A DNA stretch of 64,000 nt from Flammulina velutipes (GCA_011800155.1 CM022372.1:2232001-2296000); one strand, 5' to 3'. Shown: positions 24,054-38,506, numbered from the stretch's first letter. Program-made: numbers and translations. The notes: generated by a model not told the origin, from the letters alone.

Positions 24054-25506
24054 ATGCATGTTATCTTCTTCAGTCTCCTCATCCTTCATGGGGTGGCCTA
24101 TTCAATGTATGTTCCCAATCATCACGCACACAGCTAAATAACTATGTCCTCACAGTCCCATCGCCGACGACTCGCCACTACCTGCCAACATCGCCACTCG
24201 GGCTCCCAACGTAAAGCTCGAAACCCAACAAATAGAACTTAACCGTGCGGAAGACCCGTATACCATCCATCCCTTCGCGGAGCATATGCAAGGACAGGGA
24301 TCCCATTCTTTCAAAATTGAAGCCGGGTTCAAAGATGACAAGAGTAAAAAGCTCGTGCCGGCGATCCTCAAACGGATGTTCGACACAAAATGGAAGGATG
24401 ATCCAGATAGTCTAGCGCTGCAAGAAATTGAGCTCTTGGACAGGGTGGGTTGTTTCTCTTCAGAATGACTCCCGCTCAAATCTTTCTCGTTGATAGCCTT
24501 CAGTGGGCCTCCTTTTGTTCGCCAAGTGGAGCAAGATTAAGACGAATGCGCCAAACGATCCACCTTATCAGATTGATATCGTCGTTAGAGATATCACCGA
24601 GTCAGAGGATCCCCCGTTCAAGCCATTCTACGATTTGTACAAAGAGAATGAGGACATAAGGTCAATTGACGGGCTGCGAAATGCGGTGCAGAATATCAGA
24701 GCGAGGTTGATGCGGTACGCCACAGAGGATAACCTGATGTATGTTGTCAGCCTTCGTTGTCGCTTGTCTTGGTGGTATACTGATTTCTACTCTGAAGTTA
24801 TAGTGATTTTACTATGCGAAATATTTTTCTTAGAAAACGGGCCACCGAAGCGTATACTGGACGACGGTCCATCGATGATGGCGTCGTTGTAATGCCTGTT
24901 GACTGGGGACTTCCAGATGATGATTTTACTGGTGTCATCGATATCTCTGCAATGGACGAAGATGAAAAGAAGGCGCAGATTGAGGAATATGAAGGAGAAT
25001 TGGATAAAGAGTTACATTACTTCTTCAATACAGAGGCGTTGTCCTCTTTATTGAAGAAACGTAACCAGAATTTGAGGAGGTGTGTTGGTTGCAAGCTTGA
25101 ACATCCCGCGGCATTATCTAATGTTTCAATTCCAGCGACGATATAAAAAAGGTAGTGTTCAAGGGAGCGTCTTACGAGCTTCTACATTTCAAAACATCGC
25201 CAGAGTATATGAGCATGTATACGATAATTGGTGGGTTTACACCACCGGATACACAGGAACCTGTCCCGGCGGTCATGACCATTGTTGACTTGAATGAGGA
25301 CGACGGGGAGGAAGCTTTGGAGCTTGCGGAAGAGGTGAGGAACTCCTCGTTCGGGAGTCAAAGTATCTGACAATTACTCTTATCAGAACGGGATTCTCTG
25401 GGCTAGTGGAAAGGTTGGCAGTGAATTGTTGGTCATTTGCGAACTTCGCAATAACGAGGAATCTGATAATGATTCGGATTCGGCAGATACGTCGGGATCC
25501 CCTTAG
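24054..25506 (+). CDS. Unrecognised, probably secreted protein (paralogue A)
   Basis: I do not recognise the family. From ATG 24054 the protein begins with a signal-peptide-like MHVIFFSLLILHGVAYS. Then come HSFKIEAGFKDDKSKKLVPA, ILKRMFDTKWKDD, NAPNDPPYQIDIVVRDITES, GLRNAVQNIRARLMRYATED, VVVMPVDWGLPDDDFTGVID, SYELLHFKTSPEYMSMYTI and the terminal block NGILWASGKVGSELLVICEL with an acidic end. Five or more introns of about 50 nt. The same blocks occur in the gene at 30.2-31.6 kb on the opposite strand, so both copies are probably coding and under constraint. No catalytic signature or Cys pattern stands out. The start could lie further upstream. Confidence 0.6.
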
Positions 25507-26364
25507 CTTCGGTTCTCTACGAGTTATGTATCGTAGACAATAATACTTTTCTCTTGCGTCGTATTGTAACATAAACCAAAGCCGATATCGATATGCATGT
25601 ACAAAGCAATTGAACATCCATTCCGCCCAAGAAGTGGTTCCCTGACCTATCTAACTGCCTACAATTTCCGTACCTGTTTTCTATTTCTACGGGATTTCAT
25701 GCACATTAATGGCACAATATTTTCATGCGTGGATGCAAGACTCAAATTGTGGACCATGCAACGGTCTTCAATCGACAATCGTTGTACTCGGAAGGGTGTA
25801 GCGGAAGCTATAGCAATTTGGCGTTAGCAAATTTGATGTGATTAAGTTGTAGACCATTATTATCAGTAAGTGACGATAGATAATTAGATAGATAACACTG
25901 ACAGAGCTGAATCGCCACACTTCGGATGTGCACCGGACTCAATAATGTGGCATTCACAACTGGCTCCGTTGATCTACTGATCATCGAGGTACCGGTCCGG
26001 AGCACCGGATCGTCCCCCAAATAGACGCGTGAGGGCCGATTTTAATTCTTGGCTTTGTACCCGCTGCTCTCACCTTTGGTTTGAATGGTTTCTGCTACTG
26101 GTCTATTACAACAAAGTCGGTGTATAGATTCACTTCATACGCATTTACCATGACCAATACCCTTCTCGTTAGCTTGTTTTATCCTTGGTAAATGTGTTTA
26201 GGTGACGGTACCAGGTGCAAAATCACCCAATAGCTCCCATGGCCATTGCGCGGTTGTTACCTCACATGACTATTCTTCCGTCGAAGGAAGAAAGTCCGAC
26301 CGGAGGACGTATAAAACGAACTTGATATCCTAACTGTAGCCACCGAACTTCCCGCCTACGCAAG
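25507..26364. other. Intergenic, GH43 promoter side
   Basis: No gene supported. GGTCCGGAGCACCGG-type GC-rich sequence with repeated CCGG units lies near 25990-26010, about 360 nt before the GH43 start. A TATA box lies at 26310. Confidence 0.4.
26310..26316 (+). promoter_or_regulatory. TATA box of the GH43 gene
   Basis: TATAAAA lies 55 nt before the ATG at 26365 in a gene-free region. Confidence 0.6.
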
Positions 26365-27947
26365 ATGTTCCTTCAAGTCCAAAATCTCCTCCTCCTAGCT
26401 GCTTCTTTGGCAACGTCTGTCTTCGCATACCCAAACCCCGGTGTCGTCACAGGCAACACGTCCGTGCACGACCCGTCGTTGTGCAAAGATGGCTCGGGGA
26501 CGTACTTTTTGTTTTGTGCGTCGACGTTCTTTCACTCGGATTCATCGCGCGTGGCTGACGTGGGCTATGTGACTTGTAGCGACGGCTCCTGGTATAGCCA
26601 TACGCACGTCCAAGGATCGTACGGCGTTCTCTTACAAGGGTGAGATGTTCCCCGGGGGCTCTGCGACCTGGACGGACCAGTATACGCTGGAAAAGAATGG
26701 GTGGGTAGTTTTGCGTATAACATTGCATCACTTTGACCTCTATCAAAGCAACTTGTGGGCTCCGGAGTGCTACTGGGATGGATCGCAGTTCTGGGTACGT
26801 TACATTCTTGGTCATGATGGACGGGATGGATCTCTGATCTCTCATACAGGTTTACTACTCCGCCTCTAGCTTCGGCTCCCAAAACGTAGGTGTCAATGAG
26901 GCCTGTACGCTCTCCTCTGACTGAGTTCATGTGTATCAGTCGGCGATTTTCCTTGCGACTTCCCGGACCGGTAACCCTGGTATATTTTCTGTCCAATAGA
27001 CTACATAAGTTTTTCTGACTGTGGCTACCCTCAAGGCGATTGGCAGAACCGTGGCTTGGTCCATTCCACGAAGACTGGTGATGCTTATAATGTTCGTCGT
27101 CCTATTACCCTCTCAGACACGTCACTGAATCTCCAATGGATAGTCCATTGATCCCAAGTTCGTTGGAATTTCACATTTACCATAAATCGGGCTGATATTG
27201 ATATCGTTATAGTTTGTACATTGAAAGCGGAAAATGGTATCTAACCCTAGGAAGCTTCTGGGGCGGAATCCAACTGACAACGTTCGTGTTGTGTCTACTT
27301 CTACGTCCTTCCGTTCTATAACGGCTCCTCCTAGATTGAACCCTTCTACGGGGCTGGCTTCTGGAGGTGTCTCCGCTATTGCCACCCGCTCCGTGAACGA
27401 CAGAGCGGTTGAGGCCAGCACAATCTACAAGCACGGAAACTTCTACTACCTGTTCACATCTTGGGACAAGTGCTGCTCCGGAACGTCGAGCACATATAAC
27501 ATTCGCGTTGGGCGGTCTTCGAGGTTAGACTTTGCTGTTCTGTCAATGATGTCTGATTGACTGGTTTGATTCAGTGTTACCGGGAGCTACGTCGATGCTA
27601 ACGGTGTTCCTCTCCTCCAAGGAGGAGGGACTCTTGTCCTTCAGAGCCATGACGCCGTATGTTTGGGTTGAACTATGACTGTTATAAAAACTCATGTCGA
27701 GATAGATTGTCGGACCTGGCGGACAGGATATCTTGGTAGACGGTGACGGTACCCTACTCGTCTATCGTGAGTGAACATCTTGCTGTTTTTACTGACGTAC
27801 CTGACATATTTTTTCTACAGATTACTACACCGCTGCTGGCTCTTTCGTACGTGTATCATTCCAGGATATGGTTTTACGTGTTAATAATCTATATAGCTCG
27901 GGATCAACCTGCTCGATTTCTCTTCAGGCTGGCCGGTAGCGTACTAG
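26365..27947 (+). CDS. GH43 arabinan endo-1,5-alpha-L-arabinosidase, secreted
   Basis: Extracellular five-bladed propeller enzyme that cuts the alpha-1,5-arabinan side chains of pectin. The signal peptide MFLQVQNLLLLAASLATSVF is followed by VVTGNTSVHDPSLCKDGSG, whose HDP carries the catalytic base Asp. NLWAPECYWDGSQFW and VYYSASSFGSQN lie in blade 2. SIDP holds the pKa-modulating Asp, and SGKWYLTLGSFWGGIQL follows. RAVEASTIYKHGNFYYLFTS holds the general acid Glu. SWDKCCSGTSSTYNIRVGRS is a typical endo-arabinanase block, and the protein ends LGINLLDFSSGWPVAY. All three catalytic carboxylates are visible. At least nine short introns; several exons are under 60 nt. No carbohydrate-binding module is apparent. 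Confidence 0.87.
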
Positions 27948-28275
27948 GACTAGTGCATGTTCTAGCCGATAGTGGGTACCTGTATATTACACAATTTGAA
28001 CTCAACGTTAGTTTATTGTTTGAATCTACGTCGTCCAACTCGAAGTTGGGTGACTTCAATACCTCTTGAGCCTGATATGGGCTGTCGGGAAGTCGCCCAT
28101 TACGGTCGCGCCTCGTATTTAATTGCCTGGAATCGCGAACTCGTTCAGTCGAGTCCCAATTCGCGGGTCGAGCCGAAAAGCCCCTATCAATAATTTTGTC
28201 GGACCACTTGAATCCATTCGATACTTAATGGCGGCTTGATTCTGTCCAACGTCCAGCAACATTCAGGCTTCAGCA
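27948..28275. other. Intergenic, ERG1 promoter
   Basis: Head-to-tail spacer between GH43 and ERG1. Nothing else recognised. No strong TATA element near the ERG1 start, as expected for a housekeeping gene. Confidence 0.4.
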
Positions 28276-30009
<1,734 letters not shown>

Positions 30010-30179
30010 TGGTGTTCACATCTTAGAACTAACTATGTTTATGTTATGTATATTATTTAGACTTGAATAATCGCATTTGCCAAGGGGCAGGCAGACCAGT
30101 GCTTTGAAATGATATTATCTGAACACCATATGAATACTATATTCATATTCACACTCGACAGCCTCCCGACGTATCTTAC

Positions 30180-31613
30180 TTATGATTCCGGAGGAATGCG
30201 ACAAAAGATTAATAGTTCATCGTCAACCTCTTCACTACTCACAAAATGCCTGCTCTAATAAAGTTTTAATGAACTCATGTACTTCAGTTCGAATTATCAA
30301 AGGTGCAACTCACGATTTTCGCACGCCTTATCCTGTCCATTCCGTCGTTCTGTTTTAAATCAACGACGTACATGAAACCGGGAACCTCGCTCATCTTTCC
30401 CTCCAGCTCCACATAAATAGCGTACATGTTCGTATAATCAGGGAGTGTTTTGAAATGAAGGAGCTCGTAATGCTGCTCATTGAACGCCACCTTCTTTATA
30501 TCATGACTAAAAGAAAAATGTTATAGATAACACATGGGATCCGAGCTTGTGATTCACGCACCTCCTCAAGCTTTGATTGTGGGTCTTCATTAATTCGGTG
30601 GCCAGCATATGTGTATTGAATGAGTCTTCCAAGTCATCATCTAGCTCCTTTTTGTATGCCTGAAATTTCTCACGCTTCTCTTCCTTGTTCAACGCAGAAA
30701 TGTCCACGACTCCAGCATAATATGTATCATCGTCTGGGAGTCCCCAGTCGACGGGCATTACCGTAATACTGCTGTCAACGGATCCTCTAGTGGGTCCTCC
30801 TGAAGGTTCCATGGCCTGTTTGCGAATGAATATATTTAGCATCGCGAAATCATGATAACTTTGAGGGGCAGTCAAGACACGGGGATCAACATATGTAGAG
30901 GTTGACAGCGTACATTAAGTTTTCATTCATGGCGTACCACATTAACCTTTCTTTGATATTGCGCATTGTGTTCCGCAAGCCGTCGATTGCCTTTATGTCC
31001 TCGTTTTCCACGTACCAATCGAGGAAAGACTTGAATGGGGGGTCCTCCGCTGTAACATCTCTAACGACGATATCGATTTGGTACGATGGGTCGTCTGCCG
31101 TGATCTGTGTGTGGTTACTCCATGTAGAAAAAAGATGGAGATCAATCGAAGGCTTTTAAAGAGACTGTTAGCGCCACAATTCCTTGCAAGGGAAATAGCG
31201 AATTACCCTGGTCAGGAATTTGATTTCTTTCACCGTATCGCTGTTCATATCATCCTTCCACTTTGTGTCAAATACTCGTTTCAAAATTGCCGGCACGATC
31301 TTCTTGCTCTTGCTATCTTCAAAGCCACCTTTGATTTTGAAAGAATGGGATCTACCGCCTTGCGCATTCTCTGCGAGTGGGACGATAGTATACGGGTTGT
31401 CGACACGATTGAGTTCTAGTTTTTCGGTTTTCGGTTTTATATTGGGAGCTGGTGGCGCCCTAGCGCCAATATTGACGGATAATGGCGTGGTGATGGGGCT
31501 GTGAGGGGTAGAATGGAGTCAGTAGTCGAAATGTGAGTTCGATGATTCAGGACATACTATGCATGCACCACTCCACGAATGAGCAGGAGACACGAGAAGA
31601 GGATGATATACAT
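30180..31613 (-). CDS. Unrecognised, probably secreted protein (paralogue B)
   Basis: Diverged paralogue of the gene at 24.1-25.5 kb, on the opposite strand; about half the residues match by eye. Starts MYIILFSCLLLIRGVVHA (signal-like). Blocks in order: HSFKIKGGFEDSKSKKIVPA, ILKRVFDTKWKDD, ITVMPVDWGLPDDD, AGVVDISALNKEEKREKFQA, HYELLHFKTLPDYTNMYAI and FMYVVDLKQNDG. After a last intron the end reads RHFVSSEEVDDELLIFCRI followed by PPES, which aligns with WASGKVGSELLVICEL of its partner. Conservation of intron sites and of the C-terminal exon argues for a working gene. No domain recognised. It shares the promoter-side region 31614-33023 with the F-box gene. Confidence 0.58.
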
Positions 31614-33023
31614 GAGTAGGAGATCTATGATGCTTACCCGTGATAGTCGACGTAGGTTATCGACAACTCGGTTTTATCCTTGGACCTCTCGGGTTTCCGA
31701 AAGGTTGCTGCCATGATACTGAACAGCGGTCTCCAGTGGGAATGCAGTCGTGCGTCGGGAGGGGGACCTGATACGACAGAGCGATCTTTATATCAACGGC
31801 CTTTTTCCTGTGCAAAGACCGGCGTGATATCGACCTAACATAGCTACGGTCCCAACCAGTTACCTGGATATCATCAGGAAGTACTTTCGAAGACTTGAGC
31901 AGGACCGCTAGGAAAGCTCTGTTGAGTAACACTAACGAAAGACGAGTTTAGGCCGGAAGGGAAGACATCAGAATCGTGAGAGTATTGATAGAAGCCAGAG
32001 ATGCGATGAGCCCAAGGGGCTGGCGGCCGGTAAGTCCGTTAAGTCCACTGTGTGTCCGCCAGGACCCTTCAACAAACACACCCCCACAGCAATGCCGGCG
32101 ATGCCGAGTGTGCGCATCCCGACTCCCGAATCCCGAGCGCGCTGAAACTTGAGTTGTGTAATACACTGTAAAATACTGCAAACAGATTCATGCAACAGTT
32201 CTTGTGTGTTTAAATTCGGTCTCTTTTTACCAAATTCTGGCATAGTCTGAGGTCGCGTCGACAAGCTTACAGTTCATACTGTGCTCGGAGTCGAGGTTTG
32301 TGAAGACCTTCGCGCGCCACACTCACCCAGTGTTACCCTCGTGCATGCCGGCTCATCCCAAGAATAAATTGACTTTTTAGAGTAGCATAGCACACATGAA
32401 TTGAAAGAACTTCAGGAAAGGTAACACAAGGCTTCCTTGCTCTTTCATCGACGCAATCAGTGGGGGGTATACAGAGCAAAGTTGCGAGGAGGCGCAGTGC
32501 CGAACGCGTGAGCTTCCCCAAATGGGTTGCTTACGAAAGGCTAACCCCCCACCACCGGTCAGATTCAGGGTTTGCCAGGGCGAATGCCCCTTGGATGAGC
32601 CGCTGGTTTGAGGGCGCTTCGATGAGACCACGAGTATCAATGAATAGAGTCTGAAGCGACGAATATGGTGACGGCGGAAGATAGGCCGTCCTGTGAGCTG
32701 TCAGCAACGAATCAACATATCCAGCTAACTAGCTTGAGATGCACGAGCTGTTTGGGGTCAAGAGACGACTATTGCAAGTCGTTGGTCGTTGAAGACGGCG
32801 AAGGTGGCTGGTGCTACCTCTCAGACAGGGCAAGTAGATATAGGCTTGAGAATACTGGAAGACATGCTGAGAAGAGGACAGGGATTTGGACTAATTGATT
32901 GATATGATGATGGTAGGATGCAAGCCGCGCTTGGCTTCCCACCACCCATCACAAACAACTACTCACAAATTGTAAGCACAATTTGTTCTATATACTAATA
33001 TTCTGACTGTATATCCAGCCATA
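31614..33023. other. Long divergent intergenic region with palindromic element
   Basis: 1.4 kb between paralogue B and the F-box gene. Open frames on the minus strand (31657-31932 and 31968-32264) show no family features. The one recognisable item is the palindromic element at 32906-32950. Confidence 0.4.
32906..32950 (+). repeat. Palindromic element upstream of the F-box gene (third copy)
   Basis: GATGATGGTAGG at the left pairs imperfectly with CCCACCACCCATC at the right. The middle GCAAGCCGCGCTTGGCTT matches GCAAGACGCAGCTTGGCTT of the element at 38284-38338 on the same strand. It sits 74 nt before the F-box start codon, outside the duplicated arms, so it must have arrived separately. Confidence 0.7.
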
Positions 33024-34655
33024 ATGCATGTAGTGCCACCATTGCACGTTGAATACTGCACCAAATGCCACCATGCGTTCTCCATCCCAGAGTACCGCCC
33101 TCTTTATCCTCCAAACGACTTTGAACGCGCGTTCAGCGTACCGGAACTCTCGAAGGCCTCTGAGCTGATAGTGAGGGTCAAAGCTTCCATTGACGCTATC
33201 GACGATGCGTACAACGAGCTCCAGAAAACCTTGGGAGAACTAGACGAACATCGCCAGTGCCTCGAATTGTACCTTGCCCGGCAAAAGACATATTCCCTTC
33301 CTTCTCCCATTCGACGCCTCCCGTCCGAGCTTTTGCTACTCGTCTTTTCGCATGCATCCCAGTCCTTTGAGCACGATGACTATCTGACGCCGTTGTCCAT
33401 TTCATTGACTTGCTTCAAATGGAGGAGCATTGCATTGTCTACTCCTACACTATGGACCAACATCTTCGTAGGCTCCGTTGGAACGTTCCCTAACGGTGCG
33501 GCGATATTCCCCTTGTACATCGAGCGCTCACGTTCTTTGCCCATCTCCCTCAGGTGGGAAACAAATAGAGATGACTGGTTTAACGAATACGGCGTCGTGA
33601 TGGGTGCTCTCAACTCTTGGGAGCTGGAACAAGCACATCAAGCTCTCACCGCGAGAGTTTGGGATACATGCGAATCATGGGCGAGAGTAGAGATGTCGCT
33701 GGATAAACATGACATGATGGAATTGTGCAAATATCTGGGTCAACCATCGCGTTTGCAGTTGCGGCATCTTGAGCATGTCAGGATGTTTACGGTATATGAT
33801 GAAGCGACTTGCCCCGATTTCACTTCCGCTCTCAAACTTAGAACCCTTGACTTCCCCGAAGGCAGCTTACCGCGATGGACGCATAGCCGCTTCTTGTTGA
33901 CCGGAATAGACATCCTCACCGTCAATATCTGGGGCCGGGACATGGCACCAGACCTCCCTGGTTGCGGGTTCGTCGAGGGCAACCGAAAGACGCTTGTGCT
34001 CGTGGGGAATATTAAGTCATTTTCTGTCTCCTCACTCATACAGTGCTACGTGACCCGCCTTATCATTCGTCCCTCTTCACTCACTCAACCACTCGTCATA
34101 CTGCTTTCAATTCTCTGTCTTCCCGGCTTGGAGGAGTTCACTCTCGAGAGCGGGATTAGCGAGGCCCGTGCTAGTGGCCATAAAGGCAACGTCCTGGTCG
34201 CCATTAACAAACTGTTGAAGAACTCGGCGTGTGCTCTACGAGCGCTCAAAATCACCTTCAGCTTCGAGGTCATGAACGTATACGATAGGGAGCCGAGGGG
34301 AGTCTGGCCATACATCCTCTCCATATTGGAGCAGGTGCCCACCTTGCAAAGCTTGTTCATCCTAGAGGGTGCCAGGAGACTACTACCACTCCTCACTGCA
34401 CCGTTGATCTCAGCTATCACGTTGCAGAAACTCGTTCCCAATCTCACAACCCTGGGATTAGTCTGGAGTAACACGAATTCGCTTCCGGTCAAGGAACTCG
34501 TCGAGTTATTGGAGTCTCGAGCGAGACCGGCGGACAACGTGGCTCGATTATCCACTGTTGTGCTTGGGGTGAGGCAAGGAGGGGACATCCCACAGCGTGT
34601 TCGAGACACGATGCAGATGTTGCGCAAGTGTGGCGTACAGGCGTCGTCATGGTAA
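33024..34655 (+). CDS. F-box-like protein, agaricomycete expanded family
   Basis: Putative substrate adaptor of SCF ubiquitin ligases. One exon of 543 residues. A coiled-coil-like stretch (VKASIDAIDDAYNELQKTLG) precedes the F-box signature SPIRRLPSELLLLVFSHASQ, then SLTCFKWRSIALSTPTLWTN. The remainder has a leucine-rich, repeat-like character (for example LRTLDFPEGSLPRWTHSRFL). This coiled coil-F-box-LRR layout is very common and highly copied in mushroom genomes. The N-terminal CTKCHHAF contains a CxxC. Target unknown. It interrupts the otherwise mirror-like order of the flanking inverted paralogues. Confidence 0.82.
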   Translation: MHVVPPLHVEYCTKCHHAFSIPEYRPLYPPNDFERAFSVPELSKASELIVRVKASIDAIDDAYNELQKTLGELDEHRQCLELYLARQKTYSLPSPIRRLPSELLLLVFSHASQSFEHDDYLTPLSISLTCFKWRSIALSTPTLWTNIFVGSVGTFPNGAAIFPLYIERSRSLPISLRWETNRDDWFNEYGVVMGALNSWELEQAHQALTARVWDTCESWARVEMSLDKHDMMELCKYLGQPSRLQLRHLEHVRMFTVYDEATCPDFTSALKLRTLDFPEGSLPRWTHSRFLLTGIDILTVNIWGRDMAPDLPGCGFVEGNRKTLVLVGNIKSFSVSSLIQCYVTRLIIRPSSLTQPLVILLSILCLPGLEEFTLESGISEARASGHKGNVLVAINKLLKNSACALRALKITFSFEVMNVYDREPRGVWPYILSILEQVPTLQSLFILEGARRLLPLLTAPLISAITLQKLVPNLTTLGLVWSNTNSLPVKELVELLESRARPADNVARLSTVVLGVRQGGDIPQRVRDTMQMLRKCGVQASSW

Positions 34656-35410
34656 ATTCCATATCTGCCATTTGCCTTCCGTGTTTTATGTTGCTCGTTT
34701 TTATCCCTTTATGATATGCTTCCACATCGTAGCTTTTGTTGTACTGTAGTCGAAACAATATTAATTAAGTCCCATACTACGGAACAAGTATCCGTCATCG
34801 GATGTATCTCGCTAAACGTTATAGACTAGATAGAACTCCAGTATGTTCGCTTAGATTCTTTGCATCATCTTTGTTCGGCATTCAAACGAAAAAAGCATGT
34901 ACATGGTCAGCCTAAACTCCCCGTACCGCTCCATGCATCTCGGAAAATATTCTTAAGCCATCTCCTTCTGAAGTTGATGATCCGCCACACCCACGTTTAC
35001 CCTTTCCAAATCCATAGCGGCGAGCGTCTCATCCAATTGTACAACATATCGCAAAAGTCGCAGATTAGACATGCAGATGGTGACGACCTTTAAAAGAGAG
35101 GATCATCTTGGTTCCATGACACTCTCGAGACGAAAGTATGAAAATGTCATTCATTGACTACGGTGAGAGTGTGAATATAAGGAAGGTAGCAAGTCTCGTA
35201 GCAAATGAAGTATGAGCGAAGAGCGATGGATACTGTCAAGGAACGTGCAGCTGGCAACGATGTGGCGTTCGCTTCCCAAATAGATCAACTTCCAGCTGAT
35301 ACCAAGGCAGTTCACTAAACGTAAGCATCAGCTCACAAGTGCAAGAGAATATCCATAATCACCCTCAGACATCCTCCCCAGGGGATCCATGTTGCTCGTC
35401 TCGTGAAAAG
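34656..35410. other. Intergenic, end of right duplication arm
   Basis: No gene supported. Homology with the left arm is still visible from about 35367 upward, for example cgagacgagcaacatggatc against cgagacaagccagatggatc. Confidence 0.4.
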
Positions 35411-38280
35411 CTACGTCGGGAAAACATCATTCTGGCGCGTTGGGACGTTGTCATTGTGTGGGTAGCGGACACCCCTGGATGTTCCTATAAGGCAGGTCAA
35501 TGAGTGCCACCATGGAACCACTATGGAACGGACTGCTCTAAAGTGATCTTCTATCCCACTGTAAACGCGCTCCAAATCGCGCAGAAATTGGTGACGATCG
35601 TGCCTGGGTACGGGAAGCGTAGACAGCTGTATAGGCTGAGGAAACGTTTCTTGGGCTGCATACTCTTCAAACGAATGCTCATCCAGATAAGCGCGAAGAC
35701 GCTGCCGGACATACGGCCACGACGAATTCTGCGGACTGAGTTGAATGAGGTCCCGAGGTTGGTCAGAGTATGGGGCAGCAGCCAGCATTAAGCATGCATG
35801 GAACAAGTGCTCTGGCTCCATCACATACTCAACGTAAGGGGTCCGGAGGTCAACACGCACAAGGCCAGAAATAAAAGTGGCCACCCGCTTTGTTGTGGTA
35901 GTCCAGGCATCCGGGAGGGGAAGGCTACCGAGAATGTTATCTTCGAGAACCGCCTGAAACCCCTGTGGATGATCACATTCCAATGCGAAGATCCAAAGTT
36001 TATCGACTATTTCAGTGGACATGTCTGGGGATATCGAACGTGCTAGCTCGACGACGGAGCGGAGTGTTGTCCTGGAGATAATCGATTGGTAGGGGAGCTC
36101 TGTATCAAAAACACCAACTTTGTGGTAAACACGCAAGATGGCAAGCCAACAGCGCGGTAGGTGTTGTCGTTCGCGACGAGGGACACCCTTCCATCTTTGG
36201 GGATCGAGGAAAGATGAGCCGAGGAGGAGCTCTTTTGTTTTCCTTCGCAGAAGACGACGGTGCTTCACGTCATATATATCCAAATTCCCCAAAGCCTCCC
36301 ACGTCGCCGAAACCATCCGCAGGCTGGTGTCCAAGGGATTATCAATGCTGGAGAGATAGTCGGATACCGTCAACATGGCCTCCAGGCGATGTGCAGTAGG
36401 ATAGCTGACATCCATATGTGGCCATAAGATATGAGGAAGGAGATCATCGAGGGCATATCCAATGGGGAGAAGGTTCTCAGATTCTATTGTGGGAGGCAAT
36501 GGGGTGTTGAAAGTCTGGTACACGATCTCGCAGAGTTTGAGGCGAAGCTCTGCATTGAAGGTCCTGTCCTTCGAGGAGAGTATATCGTAGATCACGGCTC
36601 GAACGAGGGCATTCCATACAAGACAAGGCAGAACGGAAACGCCCTCGGGATGCATGAGGATCGTATGTTCCAAAAAGGGTAAACTCGACGTCCAGAGTTG
36701 ATGTCCAATCCTGGCGACGGGCAGATTATTGAGGATCATCACCGCCTGGAGGGCGGGATCGGTGACGCCTGAGATGAGACGATACACGCCGGGTACACCA
36801 TAGGATGGTATGTGCAGGCACGATCGAAGAAGGCGTTCCATCCTCGCTTCGAAACCAGGAATTACGGTAAACGACATTTTGTCATCCGCTGTCAGACATT
36901 CTCCAAGCAGCTCATCCGGTATCCAAAAATCTGTGGCACTGCATTGCAGCCTTTCTGTCATTTCTGGTGAAAAGGCGCCGAGGGATTGCAGTACAACATT
37001 TTGCGTCGGAGGGTTGGCTGTGACGCTCAGCAGCCATTCTAGTGCGCCGAGGCTAGCATCTTCGTTGATGTCGTCAGAAGTGACAGCAAGGCGTTCAGCA
37101 TCTCGAAGGGTATCAGGAATGAGGAATCCCGGTGGTTTGAAGAGGGAACGGATTCCATGTCGGAGGACATGAAGAACATCGGAGAAGGGAGTGCGGTAGG
37201 GGCATTGTGCGCGGAAAAGAGGTAGAACATTGGTGATAATATATGTGGCATAGATAATCATGGTGATAGCTCCAACCAGACCGGCAATGACTGGGCGCAA
37301 GGGGACAAGGAAGAGGACTAGCCCAGCGAGGAATAAGCCGACCGCGACGTGGAGGATAATGGGCATAACAGCGACGAATGTGAGGACGTGCCATCTCTGG
37401 ATTCCTTCGAAGCGGTATTGTCGGATGTGGCTGCGATCTCGTACTGTCCCGGAGATCCTCGACATGTACTGTCGGAGCCACTGCTTGACGAGGACTGCGA
37501 GGAGAGCTGCGCCGAGACTGAGTGTGAGGCTGACGAACCAAAGGCCGTTGACCCATACGTCCAGACCAGAAGGGGATGATGTTGGGACAGTGGTAGGAAT
37601 GGAATCGAGCGATGAGCCGTCTGTCTGAGCGCGCAAAACAAGTGCGATTTCGATGAGAGCCGAGGTGGAAATGGATGCAAAGTCGGGGGTCAATGACTGG
37701 GATGTCTGAGCGACGAATGTAGTGAGGACCGCAGAAAACAGACCAGCCTGGTAGTCGTCAGTGATACGTTCATTGACTGACCATAATACGCACGAATACG
37801 AGGAGTACATCCAGGCTGTCCCTCGCCTCGCCAACCATGTCTGCATCGAACACCTCGGCTTCATCCTGGTAGACCCTCCAGACACGAGCATTAGGACCTA
37901 GCTCTTGATATCGAGCGTCCTCTGGGTACTTTTGTTCAAAGTCAAAGTTGCCTGGTCCACATTGAGTGCCATCGTGTCCTCGAAGACGAAGCAAACTAAC
38001 CGACGTGAATCGGGCGCTCTTGCTGCTGCATTCCAAAGAATTTTGGAGGGAACGGATCTCGCTTTGGCGAAGCCTCAGCAGTGGATTTCCGTTGAGCAAG
38101 ACCCTCTTTTATCCATTCTTTCTGAATTTGACGTCCACGGGAAGGGCTGGCGTCGTTTGGAGATGGCGAACGAGAGCGACGAGACCGCGCAGATAGGCGA
38201 TGACTAGCGAGACGAGACGACCGTGAACGATTGGATGCGACGCTGGCAGACCGGCGACGAGGAGGAGAAGTGTCCGCCAT
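35411..38280 (-). CDS. DUF6535-domain membrane protein, copy 2
   Basis: Inverted duplicate of the gene at 20.7-23.5 kb with the same three-exon structure: 38280-38001, 37951-37794 and 37747-35411, summing to 2,775 nt and 924 residues. The N-terminal exon and membrane segments are almost unchanged. Differences cluster in the soluble part, for example FWIPDELLGECLTADDK against FVIPGELVDECLTSDGK, and a small deletion after ISGLVRV. The stop of copy 1 (after GTSSGA) is mutated here, so the protein reads on 18 residues into former 3' flank. The frame is open throughout, so purifying selection or a very recent copy is likely. Confidence 0.83.
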
Positions 38281-38283
38281 TGA

Positions 38284-38338
38284 GATGATGGTGGTAAGAC
38301 GGCAAGACGCAGCTTGGCTTCCTAGCACCACCATCATC
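38284..38338 (-). repeat. Palindromic element upstream of DUF6535 copy 2
   Basis: Arms GATGATGGTGGT (38284-38295) and ACCACCATCATC (38327-38338) pair perfectly around a 31-nt loop. It lies 3 nt upstream of the start codon of the minus-strand DUF6535 gene, mirroring the element at 20669-20716. Confidence 0.85.
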
Positions 38339-38506
38339 CTATTTGTTGCTCATACAATGAAGGGCATTTACTCAATAACTAAAGTATAGCCTGGCACAGT
38401 AATCGTCCAGCCAGCGTCGAGAATATCGGAAATGCTACAGTCGTTAGCTATCTAGGTGCGCGTTCCTACATAGCCCTACATACATGCTAACATCTTGTTC
38501 CAGCAT

